This document shows positions 32,707 through 42,282 of a stretch of 64,000 bases of DNA, in pieces. The stretch's first letter is position 1. The number at the start of each line of letters is the position of its first letter. This DNA comes from Hymenobacter aquaticus. GTDB taxonomy: Bacteria; Bacteroidota; Bacteroidia; Cytophagales; Hymenobacteraceae. Position numbers and translations under genes: made by a program. The stretch covers positions 496,001 to 560,000 of the forward strand of contig NZ_SRLC01000001.1 of the NCBI RefSeq assembly GCF_004765605.1, in the 5' to 3' direction. The notes below the pieces were generated by a model. It saw only the letters and a list, made by a program, of their open reading frames with translations. It made no database searches and was not told the DNA's origin.

Positions 32707-34887
32707 CTACAGCAGCCTGCGCAGGATGCGGCGCACGTCCTGGTGCGACTTGATGTGGAAGCGGGCAAAGGAGCGGCCCGTTTCGCCCACCTTCACGGTG
32801 TAGGCCTCCTCGGGCATGGCCTGGAAGGTGTCCTCGTCGGTCCGGTCGTCGCCCAGGGCCAGGATGAAGTCGGCGGGGTAGGTGGCCAGCCAGCGGGCGG
32901 CGGCCGTGCCCTTGTGCACGCCGGCATTCTTGATTTCCACCACCTTGTTGCCCTCCAATACTTGCAGATCGGTGTTGGAAGCCATAAAGTTGAGGTGGCT
33001 CACCAGCTCCCGGGCCCGCACGTCGCCCAGGTCGGTATCGGCGCGGCGGTAGTGCCACACCAGAGAATATTCCTTTTCCTCGATAAATGACCCGGCGGTA
33101 CGGCTCACCAGCAGCTCCATAATGGGCCGGATTTCGGTTTTCCAGCTGCTCGACATCGGCTGCAGCATGGCCCAGTCGTGGCCCTCGCCGGCCGCGCGCA
33201 GCCACACGCCGTGCTCGGTAATGAAATCCAGCGGCAGGTCGCCGAGCCAGCGAAACAGCGTGTCCCGGTCGCGCCCACTGATGATGACCACGCGGTTGCG
33301 CGGGTCGTTGCTCAGGGCCATCAGCAGCAGGCGCAGCTCCTCATCGGGGCGGGCGTGCTGCGGGTTTTTGGTGAAGGGCACCAGCGTTCCGTCGTAATCC
33401 AGAAACAGCAGGCGGCGCGGAGCCTGGTCGAAGTCGGCGCGCATCTGCTCCAGGTCGGCTGCGCCCAGCGTATCGGTAGCCAGCGTCTGCTGCTTGATTT
33501 TGATGTACGCCAGCCGGTCCATGAACAGCCGCACCCAGTGATACACGTTGTAGGTGCTCACCAGGGCCTGCATGTTGCTCATGCGCAGCAGTTGCTCTTC
33601 CTCGGGCATTACCAGGGCCTCGTGCATGGCCTCGGCCAGCTGCAGCGTATCGGTGGGATTGATGATCAGCGCGTCCGACAGCTCCCGGGCCGCGCCGGCC
33701 CGCTCGCTCAGAATCAGCACGCCCGGCAGCTCGCCCTTGCTGGCCACAAATTCCTTGGCTACCAAGTTCATCCCGTCGCGCATGGGGGTTACCAGCGCTA
33801 CTTCGGCCAGGCGGTACAGGCCCGAAAGGTGCTCCAGCGGGAAAGAGCGGTAGAAATACTGAATGGGCGTCCAGCTGATGGTGCGGTAGTCGGCGTTGAT
33901 GCGGCCCACCAGCTCGTCGATTTCCACCTTCAAAGCCCGGTACTTCTCCACCTGGTCGCGCGAGGGCACCACCAGCATCAGCAGCGTCACGCGGCCCCGC
34001 CACTCGGGGTAGCGCTGCAGCATCAGCTCGTAGGCCCGCAGGCGCTCGGCAATGCCCTTGGTGTAGTCGAGCCGGTCGATGGAGAGGATAACCCGGGAGT
34101 CGTTCAGCGCGTCGCGGTAGAGCAGCTCCGCCTCCCGCGCCTCCTCCGACTCGGCCACCTGAGCATACTTGTCGTAGTCGATGCCCATCGGGAAGGCATC
34201 GACCAGCACGCTGCGCTGGCCCACCTCAATCAGGCCGTTCTGGTTGGGGTAGCCCAGCAGCTGCGCCGCCGAGCTCAGGAAGTGGCGCATGTAGCCGTAG
34301 GTATGAAAGCCCAGCAAGTCGGCGCCCAGCATGCCTTCCAGCAGCTCGCGCCGCCAGGGCAGCACCCGGATCAGCTCGTGCGAGGGAAACGGAATGTGCA
34401 GGAAGAACCCGATGCTGGCCTCAGGCCGTTCCTGGCGCAGCATCTGGGGCAGCAGTAGCAGCTGATAATCATGCACCCAAATGGTGTCGTCGGGGCCGGC
34501 CAGGGCCAGCACGGCCTGGCAGAACTTGCGGTTGACGGTGACGTAGGATTCCCAGTAAGCCTGCTCATACACGGCGTGCTGGCTGAAATAGTGGAACGTG
34601 GGCCACAGCACCTCGTTGCTGAAGCCCTCGTAATAGTCCCGGATTTCATCCTGGGTCAGAAACACCGGGGCCATGCTGTCGTGGCGCAGCTCCTCGGTGA
34701 CAAACTGCTGCTCGGCGGGGTCGTCAATTTCTACTCCCGGCCAGCCCACCCACACGTTGCCGTCGGCCCGGTAAATCGAGCCCAGACCGGTGGCCAAGCC
34801 CCCTTCGCTGGGCGTAAAATGTAAGCCTTCTTCCGTGCGTTGGGCCTTCGTTGGCAGGCGGTTCGAAACGATAATGGTACGGGACAT
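32707..34887 (-). CDS. fused trehalose-6-phosphate synthase/phosphatase (OtsA-OtsB)
   Basis: 726 aa. The first about 460 residues are a GT20 trehalose-6-phosphate synthase: [13 protein letters not shown] at the start, [26 protein letters not shown] and [17 protein letters not shown]. From about residue 490 a HAD phosphatase follows with [13 protein letters not shown] and [15 protein letters not shown]. One protein thus makes trehalose from UDP/ADP-glucose and glucose-6-phosphate. Trehalose is a usual stress solute. The leader (34888-35085) is AT-rich. Fusion of this kind is known in several Bacteroidota and eukaryotes. Confidence 0.92.
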   Translation of the reverse strand: MSRTIIVSNRLPTKAQRTEEGLHFTPSEGGLATGLGSIYRADGNVWVGWPGVEIDDPAEQQFVTEELRHDSMAPVFLTQDEIRDYYEGFSNEVLWPTFHYFSQHAVYEQAYWESYVTVNRKFCQAVLALAGPDDTIWVHDYQLLLLPQMLRQERPEASIGFFLHIPFPSHELIRVLPWRRELLEGMLGADLLGFHTYGYMRHFLSSAAQLLGYPNQNGLIEVGQRSVLVDAFPMGIDYDKYAQVAESEEAREAELLYRDALNDSRVILSIDRLDYTKGIAERLRAYELMLQRYPEWRGRVTLLMLVVPSRDQVEKYRALKVEIDELVGRINADYRTISWTPIQYFYRSFPLEHLSGLYRLAEVALVTPMRDGMNLVAKEFVASKGELPGVLILSERAGAARELSDALIINPTDTLQLAEAMHEALVMPEEEQLLRMSNMQALVSTYNVYHWVRLFMDRLAYIKIKQQTLATDTLGAADLEQMRADFDQAPRRLLFLDYDGTLVPFTKNPQHARPDEELRLLLMALSNDPRNRVVIISGRDRDTLFRWLGDLPLDFITEHGVWLRAAGEGHDWAMLQPMSSSWKTEIRPIMELLVSRTAGSFIEEKEYSLVWHYRRADTDLGDVRARELVSHLNFMASNTDLQVLEGNKVVEIKNAGVHKGTAAARWLATYPADFILALGDDRTDEDTFQAMPEEAYTVKVGETGRSFARFHIKSHQDVRRILRRLL

Positions 34888-35085
34888 AGGTATGCTACTT
34901 CGTGATTCAGTAGCTTGTTCTTACGGAAGAAAATCAGATTCCGCCCAAAAACTCCGGAAATATCCGCTGGCCCCGCTAACCGTTGAGGTTTTGCTTTTGG
35001 AGAATAAAACACTGAATGGCAATTAATTATAATATATAAAAAGCTTTATGTAATTAGTGGCTCAACCCTCGCCAGTGGGCCGGCG

Positions 35086-35409
35086 CTACACGGCGTTGCC
35101 GGCCAGAATCAGCTCGGCTTCGAGCAGCAGGCCCGCGCCCATCAGCAGGTCGTGTAGCAGGAACACTTCCTCCAGGGTAAACACGAATGCCTGGTAAGCT
35201 ACCGGGCCGGGCAGGGTGATGCAGCGGCTGGCAGTATCCAGCAGGTGTGGGGCGTGCTGCCGGTAGAGCCCGGCCACCAGGTGGCGCCAGTCGGCTAGCT
35301 CATCGGCTTGCAGGCAGAGCGCCACGTTGCCGAAGTACAGGTGGAGGCAGCAGCCGCTGGGGCAGCGCGAAATGCAGCCGAAGTCGTTGTGGTGCAGATA
35401 TTGGCGCAT
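35086..35409 (-). CDS. small cysteine-rich N-terminus protein (DUF6686-like)
   Basis: 107 aa beginning MRQYLHHNDFGCISRCPSGC, with cysteines at 12, 16, 20 and 21 that could bind a metal, then LYFGNVALCL. I recall similar small Bacteroidota proteins under DUF6686, but this is not verified. A good promoter sits 57 bp upstream. Function unknown. Confidence 0.6.
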   Translation of the reverse strand: MRQYLHHNDFGCISRCPSGCCLHLYFGNVALCLQADELADWRHLVAGLYRQHAPHLLDTASRCITLPGPVAYQAFVFTLEEVFLLHDLLMGAGLLLEAELILAGNAV

Positions 35410-35465
35410 GGGATTCGGAGGAAAAAAGGTGAGTTTATTTGTTTAGACATTTTCTAAATAGTGAC

Positions 35466-35496
35466 CAAAAGTAAGAATGAGCCTGGGTTTTGCAAA
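35466..35496 (-). promoter_or_regulatory. Bacteroidota sigma-type promoter of the 35086-35409 gene
   Basis: On the minus strand TTTG (35496-35493) is separated by exactly 19 nt from TACTTTTG (35473-35466), matching TTTG-N19-TAnnTTTG. The start codon lies 57 bp downstream. This is the best promoter match seen in the window and supports the phylum call. Confidence 0.7.
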
Positions 35497-35735
35497 TGTT
35501 ATTTAGAATTAATTTAAATAATAGTTCAGGCTATTCTGCCCTCCCGAAGCGGCCACGGGTGGTGGTTGCCACCCCGCACCGGCAAGCCTGCACAGCGGCG
35601 GCTGGGCATTACCGAAGTTGGTAAAAGTCAATTGCAGCGGAGAGCGTCGCCGGAACGAAGAGGCAGCCCGGCAAGACCAGGTCCTACTTGGGGCCAGGCG
35701 AGGTCGAAACCGGCCGGCCGAAACCAGCTGGTGAG

Positions 35736-35757
35736 AACGTTCCCGGTAACGTTTGCA
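35736..35757. promoter_or_regulatory. LacI-type operator, copy 1 (GH28 operon)
   Basis: A 22-bp site beginning AACGTTCCCGGTAACGTT and ending TGCA, 190 bp upstream of the GH28 start. It is shared with 40930 and 44738. The two AACGTT half-sites around CCCGG are typical of LacI/GalR-family operators. The surrounding gap 35410-35947 otherwise contains the promoter above and no gene that I can support. Confidence 0.75.
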
Positions 35758-35947
35758 TAGAAAATAGGCGGGCTTCTGCGGGGAATCCTGAATTTCCTCC
35801 AATCTTAACGAAAGGATAGGCTAAGCCTGGGTTTGGTCGTGTTCCTGGAATAGTATAATCGGCGGCGAAACTTATTTCTCGGGTTTCGCCCGGTTGCTTC
35901 CTTTCGTAGTCTGCTTTTCCCAACCCGGTAGACGTTAACCACCCGCT

Positions 35948-37609
35948 ATGAACTTCTTCTTTGCCTCGCCGGCTGCCCTGGCTTTGCTGCTCACCAGCCC
36001 CGGCGCTACGGCGGCCGATCAGCCCCGGCCCAACCTGCCGGCCGTAAAGGCGCCCTCGTTTCGTGCCGACACCCTGTCGATTCTCAAGTTCGGGGCCGTA
36101 TCCGACGGCCTGACCAAAAGCCCGGCCATTCAGCAGGCCATTGATGCCGCCGCCAAAGCCGGTGGAGGCGTGGTGCTGGTGCCCCGCGGCCACTGGCTAA
36201 CCGCACCCATCGAGCTGCGCAGCAACGTGAACCTGCACCTGGCTACCGGGGCCTTCGTGCAGTTCAGCAACCAGCGCGCCGACTACCACCTGATCAAAAC
36301 CAGCTGGGAGGGCGTGGACGCCGTGCGCAACCAGGCCCAGATCTACGGCAAGGACCTCACGAACTTCGCCATTACCGGCCGGGGCGTGTTCGACGGCGAC
36401 GGGGGCACCTGGCGCATCGTAAAGAAAAGCAAGCTGACCGAAAGCCAGTGGAAGCGCCTGGTGGAAAGCGGCGGCGTGACCAACGAAAAAAAGGACACCT
36501 GGTATCCTTCGGCCTCGTCATTGAAGGGCGCGGCTATTCCGGAGGCGTTTTACCTCAAGCCGGGCAAGGAAGTGAAGGACTACGAGGACATCAAGGACTT
36601 CCTGCGGCCCGACATGCTGGTGCTGGAGCGCTGCAAGCAGCTGATGCTGGAAGGCGTGACGTTCCAGAACTCGCCGGCCTGGTCGCTGCACCCCATTATG
36701 AGCGAGGATATTACGGTGCGCGGCGTGACGGTGCTCAACCCCGAGTACGGCCAGAACACCGACGCCATCGACCTGGAGTCGTGCAAGAACGGCCTCGTGG
36801 AAGGCTGCACCTTCGACGTGGGCGACGACGGCATCTGCATCAAGTCGGGCCGGGATGAGCAGGGGCGCAAGCGCGGCATGCCCACCGAGAACTTCATCAT
36901 CCGCGACACGAAAGTGTACCACGCCCACGGCGGCTTCGTGATTGGCTCGGAAATGTCGGGCGGGGCGCGCAACATCTACGCCTACAACCTGACCTTCATG
37001 GGCACCGACGTGGGGCTGCGCTTCAAGGCCGCCCGCGGCCGGGGCGGGGTGGTGGAGAACATCTTCATCAACAACGTGAACATGAAGAACATCGTGGCCC
37101 AGGCCGTGATTTTCGACCTCTACTACATGGCCAAAGACCCGGTAGCGCTGGTCGGCGAGTCGGCGGCCCCGCCGGTTATCAAGGCCGAGCCCGTGAACGA
37201 AGGCACGCCCCAGTTCCGCCACATCGACATCCGCAACATCACCTGCGACGGGGCCGATGTGGGCATTATGCTGCGTGGCCTGCCCGAAATGCCCCTGCGC
37301 GACATCGTCATTGAAAACGCCGTGCTGCAGAGCGACAAAGGTCTGGTGTGCATCGAGGCCGAGAACATCCGGCTGAAAAACGTGACGTTGCTGAGCAAGA
37401 ATACCATGCCGGTGATGGAAGTGCAGAACAGTAAGGATATTACGCTGGACGGCATCAAATACGCGCCGGGCGCCACGCTGCTGATGCGCGTGACCGGCGA
37501 CCGGGCCAAAAACGTGAAGCTGGCGAACACCGATACTAAGGCGGCCAAGAAAGACCTGGAGTTTGGCGACAAAGTTTCCAAGAAAACGGTAACCATTTCC
37601 AAGCTGTAA
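35948..37609 (+). CDS. secreted GH28 polygalacturonase-type enzyme
   Basis: 553 aa with a signal peptide (FFASPAALALLLTSPGATA). The right-handed beta-helix of GH28 is recognisable by FGAVSDGLTKSPAIQQAIDA near residue 50, then the catalytic stretch NTDAIDLES, GDDGICIKSG with the two aspartates, HGGFVIGSEMSGG and the RFKAARGRGG basic motif. Such enzymes hydrolyse homogalacturonan or rhamnogalacturonan. The length exceeds simple polygalacturonases by about 150 residues. It precedes GH105 by 5 bp, probably one operon under operator copy 1. Confidence 0.9.
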   Translation: MNFFFASPAALALLLTSPGATAADQPRPNLPAVKAPSFRADTLSILKFGAVSDGLTKSPAIQQAIDAAAKAGGGVVLVPRGHWLTAPIELRSNVNLHLATGAFVQFSNQRADYHLIKTSWEGVDAVRNQAQIYGKDLTNFAITGRGVFDGDGGTWRIVKKSKLTESQWKRLVESGGVTNEKKDTWYPSASSLKGAAIPEAFYLKPGKEVKDYEDIKDFLRPDMLVLERCKQLMLEGVTFQNSPAWSLHPIMSEDITVRGVTVLNPEYGQNTDAIDLESCKNGLVEGCTFDVGDDGICIKSGRDEQGRKRGMPTENFIIRDTKVYHAHGGFVIGSEMSGGARNIYAYNLTFMGTDVGLRFKAARGRGGVVENIFINNVNMKNIVAQAVIFDLYYMAKDPVALVGESAAPPVIKAEPVNEGTPQFRHIDIRNITCDGADVGIMLRGLPEMPLRDIVIENAVLQSDKGLVCIEAENIRLKNVTLLSKNTMPVMEVQNSKDITLDGIKYAPGATLLMRVTGDRAKNVKLANTDTKAAKKDLEFGDKVSKKTVTISKL

Positions 37610-37614
37610 GAACC

Positions 37615-39543
37615 GTGAAAAAGCCCGTCTCCCTGCTGCTGAGCCTGTTGGCGCTGAGTGCCGCCGCAGAAGCTCAAACCGCTCCGGCCCCCAAGCCCAT
37701 GTCGCAGCGCATGGCCGATTCTTTTATTGGCTGGCACCCCGACTCCATCCTGATTGGCACGCGCAAAACCGCCCGCTGGGACTACGAGCAGGGCCTGATG
37801 CTCAAGGCCCTGGAGCGCGTCTGGAACCGCACCGGCGACGCGAAGTACTTCACCTACATTCAGAAGGACCTCGACCAGTTTGTGCGCGAGGATGGCAGCA
37901 TCCGCACCTACAAGCTCGAAGACTACAACCTCGACAACCTGACCACCGGGCACGCCCTGCTCACGCTGAGTCAGACTTCGGTGCCCAAGGCGGAGAAGTA
38001 CAGCAAGGCCGCCCAGCAGCTGCGCAAGCAGCTCGACGGGCAGCCCCGCACCAAGGAAGGCGGCTTCTGGCACAAGAAGGTGTACCAGAACCAGATGTGG
38101 CTGGACGGGCTGTACATGGCCGAGCCGTTTTATGCCGAGTACAGCGCCGTGTTTAACCGGCCCGAGGGCTTCGACGACGTGGCCAAGCAGTTTGCCCTCA
38201 TCGAAAAGCACCTCGTGGACCCCAAAACGGGCCTGATGTACCACGGCTACGACGAAAGCAAGGAGCAGAAGTGGGCCAACAAAACCACCGGCCAGAGCCC
38301 CAACTTCTGGGACCGGGGCATGGGCTGGTACGCCATGGCCCTCGTGGACGTGCTCGACTACTTTCCGCCCAACCATCCCCAGCGCCAGCAACTGATTAAG
38401 AACGTGCAGCGCCTGGCCCCGGTGCTGGCCAAGTACCAGGACGCCAAAACCGGCACCTGGGCTCTGGTCGTGGACCAGGCCGCGCGCAAGGGCAACTACG
38501 CCGAGGCCTCGGGCAGCAGCATGTTCGTGTACTTCCTGCAAAAGGGCGTGCGCCTGGGCTACCTCGATAAAAAATACGCCGACGTGGCCAAAAAGGGCTA
38601 CGACGGCCTGATTAAGACCTTCGTGGCCGAGGAAAACGGCGCCCTGGCCTTCACCGGTACGGTGAGCGTGGGCGGCCTGGGCGGCAACCCCTACCGCGAC
38701 GGAAGCTTCGAGTATTACCTCTCGGAGCCGCTGCGCAAAAACGACCTGAAAGGCGTGGGGCCGTTCATCATGGCCGCCCTGGAAATGGAAATTGCCGAGA
38801 CCCTGAAAGTCGGGCAGAACAAAACCATCGGCCTCGACTATTACTTCAACAATGAGTACCGCAAAAGCGCCATTACCGGCCAGCCGGAGCGGTTTCACTA
38901 CACCTGGGAAGACCGGATGCACTCGGGTTTCTGGCTCTGGGGCAACACCTTTCGCGACCTGGGTGCCAAAACCGTGTCGGTGCCCACGGCCCCCACGAAA
39001 GCCGCGCTGAAGGGCGTCGACGTGTTCATCATCGTGGACCCCGACACCAAGAAGGAAACGGCCAAGCCCAACTTCGTGACGGCCGCCGATACCAAGGTGC
39101 TGACCGACTGGGTGAAGGAAGGCGGCGTGCTGGTGCTGATGGCCAACGACACGGCCAACTGCGAAATCAGGCACTTCAACGAGCTGGCCAAATCGTTCGG
39201 CATTCAGTTTACCGACAAGAGCGTGAACATGGTGAAGGGCAGCCAGTTTGAGCAGGGCAAAGTGGCCCTGACGCCCGGCAACCCCGTCTTTCCCAAGGCC
39301 CGCACGGCCTACATCAAGGAGCTTTCGACGTTGCGCCTGCAGCCGCCGGCTACGCCCGTCATCACCCAGGGCCCCGACCAGATTATTGCCGTGGCCAGGC
39401 TGGGCAAGGGGACGGTCTTCGCCGTCGGCGACCCGTGGCTGTACAACGAGTACACCGACGGCCGCAAGATTCCGGCTGAGTACGAAAATTTTCAGGCGGG
39501 AAAAGACCTGGCAACCTGGCTGCTGCAACAGTCAAAACGCTGA
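37615..39543 (+). CDS. GH105/GH88 unsaturated rhamnogalacturonyl hydrolase with C-terminal GATase-like domain
   Basis: GTG start, 5 bp after GH28; signal peptide KKPVSLLLSLLALSAAAEA. Residues about 25-390 form the (alpha/alpha)6 barrel of YteR/GH105: ARWDYEQGLMLKALERVW, NLDNLTTGHALL, FWDRGMGWYAMALVDVL and YAEASGSSMFVYFL. These enzymes release unsaturated galacturonate from lyase products. From about residue 430 a second domain with VFIIVDPDTKKE, TDWVKEGGVLVLMANDTAN and AVGDPWLYNE resembles the DUF4350/GATase-like fold. That domain's role is unknown. Confidence 0.88.
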   Translation: MKKPVSLLLSLLALSAAAEAQTAPAPKPMSQRMADSFIGWHPDSILIGTRKTARWDYEQGLMLKALERVWNRTGDAKYFTYIQKDLDQFVREDGSIRTYKLEDYNLDNLTTGHALLTLSQTSVPKAEKYSKAAQQLRKQLDGQPRTKEGGFWHKKVYQNQMWLDGLYMAEPFYAEYSAVFNRPEGFDDVAKQFALIEKHLVDPKTGLMYHGYDESKEQKWANKTTGQSPNFWDRGMGWYAMALVDVLDYFPPNHPQRQQLIKNVQRLAPVLAKYQDAKTGTWALVVDQAARKGNYAEASGSSMFVYFLQKGVRLGYLDKKYADVAKKGYDGLIKTFVAEENGALAFTGTVSVGGLGGNPYRDGSFEYYLSEPLRKNDLKGVGPFIMAALEMEIAETLKVGQNKTIGLDYYFNNEYRKSAITGQPERFHYTWEDRMHSGFWLWGNTFRDLGAKTVSVPTAPTKAALKGVDVFIIVDPDTKKETAKPNFVTAADTKVLTDWVKEGGVLVLMANDTANCEIRHFNELAKSFGIQFTDKSVNMVKGSQFEQGKVALTPGNPVFPKARTAYIKELSTLRLQPPATPVITQGPDQIIAVARLGKGTVFAVGDPWLYNEYTDGRKIPAEYENFQAGKDLATWLLQQSKR

Positions 39544-39724
39544 GTCGGTAGCGCAAACCGGCCGTTGGCCTTGTGGTGAGGAAAGTTTCGGCTCGTTTCC
39601 GGCATCGGGAGCAGGCCGGGCCGCCGACGGTTGGTTTGCCTATTCCGCCAACATTATCCGCGCTGCCTGCCGCACTCCGCCCCGGGGTGGGCAGGCTTTC
39701 TGATTCTTAAACAGCACACCACTT

Positions 39725-40855
39725 GTGAAACATTATCCGTTTGCCGCGCCCACGGGCCGTAGTTCGTTCCGGCCCCGCCTCTCCGCCTTCACGGCCCCAC
39801 TACTGGCCGCCAGCCTGCTGCTGGGCACGCTGGCCTGCGTTAAAAAGCCGACGGAGTCGGCCGGGAGCACCACTGCTGCGGGCAGTAGCGCCGTAGCCAC
39901 CACGGCGAAAGCTGACTTCGGCTTAGTGGGCTTTGCCACCGAAAACGGGGGCACCACCGGCGGGGCGGGCGGGCGGCGCGTGACGGCCACGTCGTTGGCC
40001 GAGCTGACGGACTACGCCAAAAGCAGCGAGCCGCTCATCATTACCATCGGCGGCACGATTTCGGGCGGGGCGCAGGGTGCTTCCATCAACGTGAATTCCA
40101 ACAAAACCCTGCTGGGCACGGGCGCGGCCGGGTTTCTGGAAGGCGTGGGCCTCAACATCAGCGGCAAGCGCAACATCATCGTGCAGAACCTGAAGTTCAC
40201 GATGTCGACCGTGACCAACACCAAGATCAACGATGAAGGCCGGCCGCAGGTGGCCGTCAACGACGGGGACTGCGTGACCATTCAGGGCAGCAGCCAGAAC
40301 ATCTGGATTGACCACTGCGAGTTCTTCAACCTGGACCCCGTGGCCCAGCCCAACCAAGACCTGTACGACGGCCTGATCGACGCCAAGGGCGCCAGCGCCT
40401 ACCTCACCATTTCCTGGAACTACTTCCACGACCACCACAAGTGCCACCTGATCGGCAACTCCGACAAGGACGCCGGCGACCGGAAAGTGACCTTCCACCA
40501 CAACTACTACTCCAACATCACCGAGCGGGTGCCGGTCTACCGCTTCGGCACGGGCCACGCCTTCAACAACTACTACAAGCACGTGTACGGCACGGGCATC
40601 AACAGCCGGATGGGCGCCTGCCTGCGGGTCGAAAACAACTACTTCGAGGATACCAAGAACCCGGTGACGACCAAGAACAGCAGCGTGCCGGGCCAGTGGG
40701 ACGCCGCGGGCAACGTGTATAAGGCCTGCACCGGCTCGCAGCCGGCGGCCAGCACCTGCTCATTTACGCCGCCTTACCCATATGCCGCCGTGCTGCAGGC
40801 CGCTACCCAGGTGCCGGAAACCGTGGTGCGGGGTGCGGGCGTTGGCAAGCTCTAG
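39725..40855 (+). CDS. PL1 pectate lyase, lipoprotein
   Basis: GTG start, 376 aa. A lipoprotein signal (LLAASLLLGTLAC) is followed by a Ser/Thr/Ala-rich linker and a PL1 beta-helix: NIWIDHCEFFNL, a calcium-site DGLIDAKGASAYLTISW, KVTFHHNYYSN and ERVPVYRFGTGHAFNNYY, where the conserved Arg is the catalytic base. It cuts polygalacturonate by beta-elimination, giving 4,5-unsaturated ends for GH105. The 181-bp gap before it holds no operator match. Confidence 0.88.
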   Translation: MKHYPFAAPTGRSSFRPRLSAFTAPLLAASLLLGTLACVKKPTESAGSTTAAGSSAVATTAKADFGLVGFATENGGTTGGAGGRRVTATSLAELTDYAKSSEPLIITIGGTISGGAQGASINVNSNKTLLGTGAAGFLEGVGLNISGKRNIIVQNLKFTMSTVTNTKINDEGRPQVAVNDGDCVTIQGSSQNIWIDHCEFFNLDPVAQPNQDLYDGLIDAKGASAYLTISWNYFHDHHKCHLIGNSDKDAGDRKVTFHHNYYSNITERVPVYRFGTGHAFNNYYKHVYGTGINSRMGACLRVENNYFEDTKNPVTTKNSSVPGQWDAAGNVYKACTGSQPAASTCSFTPPYPYAAVLQAATQVPETVVRGAGVGKL

Positions 40856-40929
40856 GCCCCGGCCGCCGGCAGAAACAACCGGGCCGGGCGCGTCGGCGGC
40901 CTTGCGTGTCGCCGGCGCGTCCGGCTGGC

Positions 40930-40951
40930 AACGTTCCCGGTAACGATTGCA
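40930..40951. promoter_or_regulatory. LacI-type operator, copy 2 (T9SS protein)
   Basis: The site AACGTTCCCGGTAACGATT plus GCA differs from copy 1 at one core base and sits 130 bp upstream of the T9SS-exported protein. The flanks (GGC before, CAAAT after) also match copy 3. Confidence 0.75.
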
Positions 40952-41080
40952 CAAATTAAATGCGGAGTCTGCTTCCCATTTCGTGCCTGCGGGTGCAAAT
41001 TGAAACACATCAAGCCTGCCTTTTCGGACCGGCGGCTCGAACCAGCTCCACAAAATTCCCACACTAGTTTCCCTTCGGAT

Positions 41081-42121
41081 ATGAAGAAAAATCTACTCAC
41101 CGGCTTTGCCCTGCTCACCGCCCTGTTCCTGTCGGAGCAGGCTACCGCCCAAACGGCTGGCTTCGCGCAGTGGCCCCTGACGACCAACAACCAGGACAAC
41201 CCCGCCGTGCGTTCGGCCGGGCTGGCGGGCAACCCCGCGACCTTCAAGCGCCTGACGATTTCGGACGGGCAGGTGCCCACCGGGGCGGCGGCCTTCGCGC
41301 CCTACTCGGCGGCTACCGGGCAGGCATTTGCCGTGCTGGCTAATGGTGGTGGCTGGAGCTCCAACGCCACGCCTCCGGGCCCGGGCGCCAACCCCCGCCG
41401 CACGTTCTACGAGCAGTTTACGGCCACCGCTTCGGCTGCTACCCGCCTCGACTCCGTGATTCTGGACGCCTCCATGCCCAGCACTGCGGCGGGTAAGATT
41501 GTGGTGATGTACTCGCTGAGCAACTTCACCGCCGACTCGGCCAGCATTACCGGCGCCAAAGGCCCGGCCATCAACAACTCGACCGTTATTCTGCCCGGCG
41601 GCGTGCTGCCCACGACCTCGAACGGCTCGTTCGGTTCCGGCACGGGTAGCATCTCCTCGAACGGGGCCGTGCTGCCCCAGTACGCAGCCGGCGGCGTGCC
41701 CAGCACCTTCCGCTTTGCCCTGAACGAAACCAGCGGCGTGACGCTGGCCGCGGGCCAAACCCTGACGGTGCGCCTGTACTTCGGTGCCGGCAGCTCCAGC
41801 GTAGGCCGCTACGTGCTCCTGAAAAACGTCACCTTCAAGAGCCGCCAGCCCGCGCTGGCTACCAAGCCGGCCGTGGCCAAGCAGGGCCTGAACGTGTACC
41901 CCAACCCCGCCCAGGAAAACCTGAAAGTGGCCCACCCCGCCGCCGTAAAAGGTGCGACGGTAGCCGTGTACTCGTTCAACGGTCAGAAAGTGGCCTCGTT
42001 TGCCGCTCAGCCCAACTCGACCAGCACCGACGTGCGCCTCTCGGCCCTGGCCGCCGGCATGTACATGGTCGAGTACTCGGATGGTCAGCAGCGCATCACG
42101 TCCAAAGTGGTGAAGCTGTAA
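41081..42121 (+). CDS. T9SS-exported protein with type A sorting domain
   Basis: The ATG at 41081 gives 346 aa with signal MKKNLLTGFALLTALFLS. The last about 80 residues are a T9SS type A sorting domain: LNVYPNPAQENLKV, VYSFNGQKVASF, AAGMYMVEYSDG and a KVVKL end. The N-terminal 240 residues (from FAQWPLTTNNQDNPAVRSAG) are beta-rich; similar modules occur in Cytophagales pectate-lyase-type proteins, as I recall. No catalytic motif is seen. Its operator links it to pectin use, perhaps as a surface binding protein. Confidence 0.78.
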   Translation: MKKNLLTGFALLTALFLSEQATAQTAGFAQWPLTTNNQDNPAVRSAGLAGNPATFKRLTISDGQVPTGAAAFAPYSAATGQAFAVLANGGGWSSNATPPGPGANPRRTFYEQFTATASAATRLDSVILDASMPSTAAGKIVVMYSLSNFTADSASITGAKGPAINNSTVILPGGVLPTTSNGSFGSGTGSISSNGAVLPQYAAGGVPSTFRFALNETSGVTLAAGQTLTVRLYFGAGSSSVGRYVLLKNVTFKSRQPALATKPAVAKQGLNVYPNPAQENLKVAHPAAVKGATVAVYSFNGQKVASFAAQPNSTSTDVRLSALAAGMYMVEYSDGQQRITSKVVKL

Positions 42122-42144
42122 CGCTTACTTTTCCGGATAGTACC

Positions 42145-42177
42145 AAAACGCCGCCTGGCATAGCCGGGCGGCGTTTT
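42145..42177 (+). terminator. terminator of the T9SS protein gene
   Basis: A perfect 11-bp stem AAAACGCCGCC / GGCGGCGTTTT followed by TTTT-type sequence, 23 bp past the stop codon. Confidence 0.88.
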
Positions 42178-42282
42178 GCTTGAGGGAGGCCCGTAGCAAA
42201 GGCCGGAAAAATTGAATCGGTAGCTGCCTGACCGTCGGGAAAAGCAGCTGATAAGGCATTTGCCGCAGAGAAGACAGAGAAA

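Noticed and set aside
37123..39528. 801-codon minus-strand frame opposite GH105
   Set aside because: Same antisense shadow composition, and it spans the boundary of two plus-strand genes with signal peptides.
41025..41050. tRNA-like GGCTCGAACC stretch
   Set aside because: Only a T-loop-like word; no acceptor, D or anticodon arms can be formed around it.
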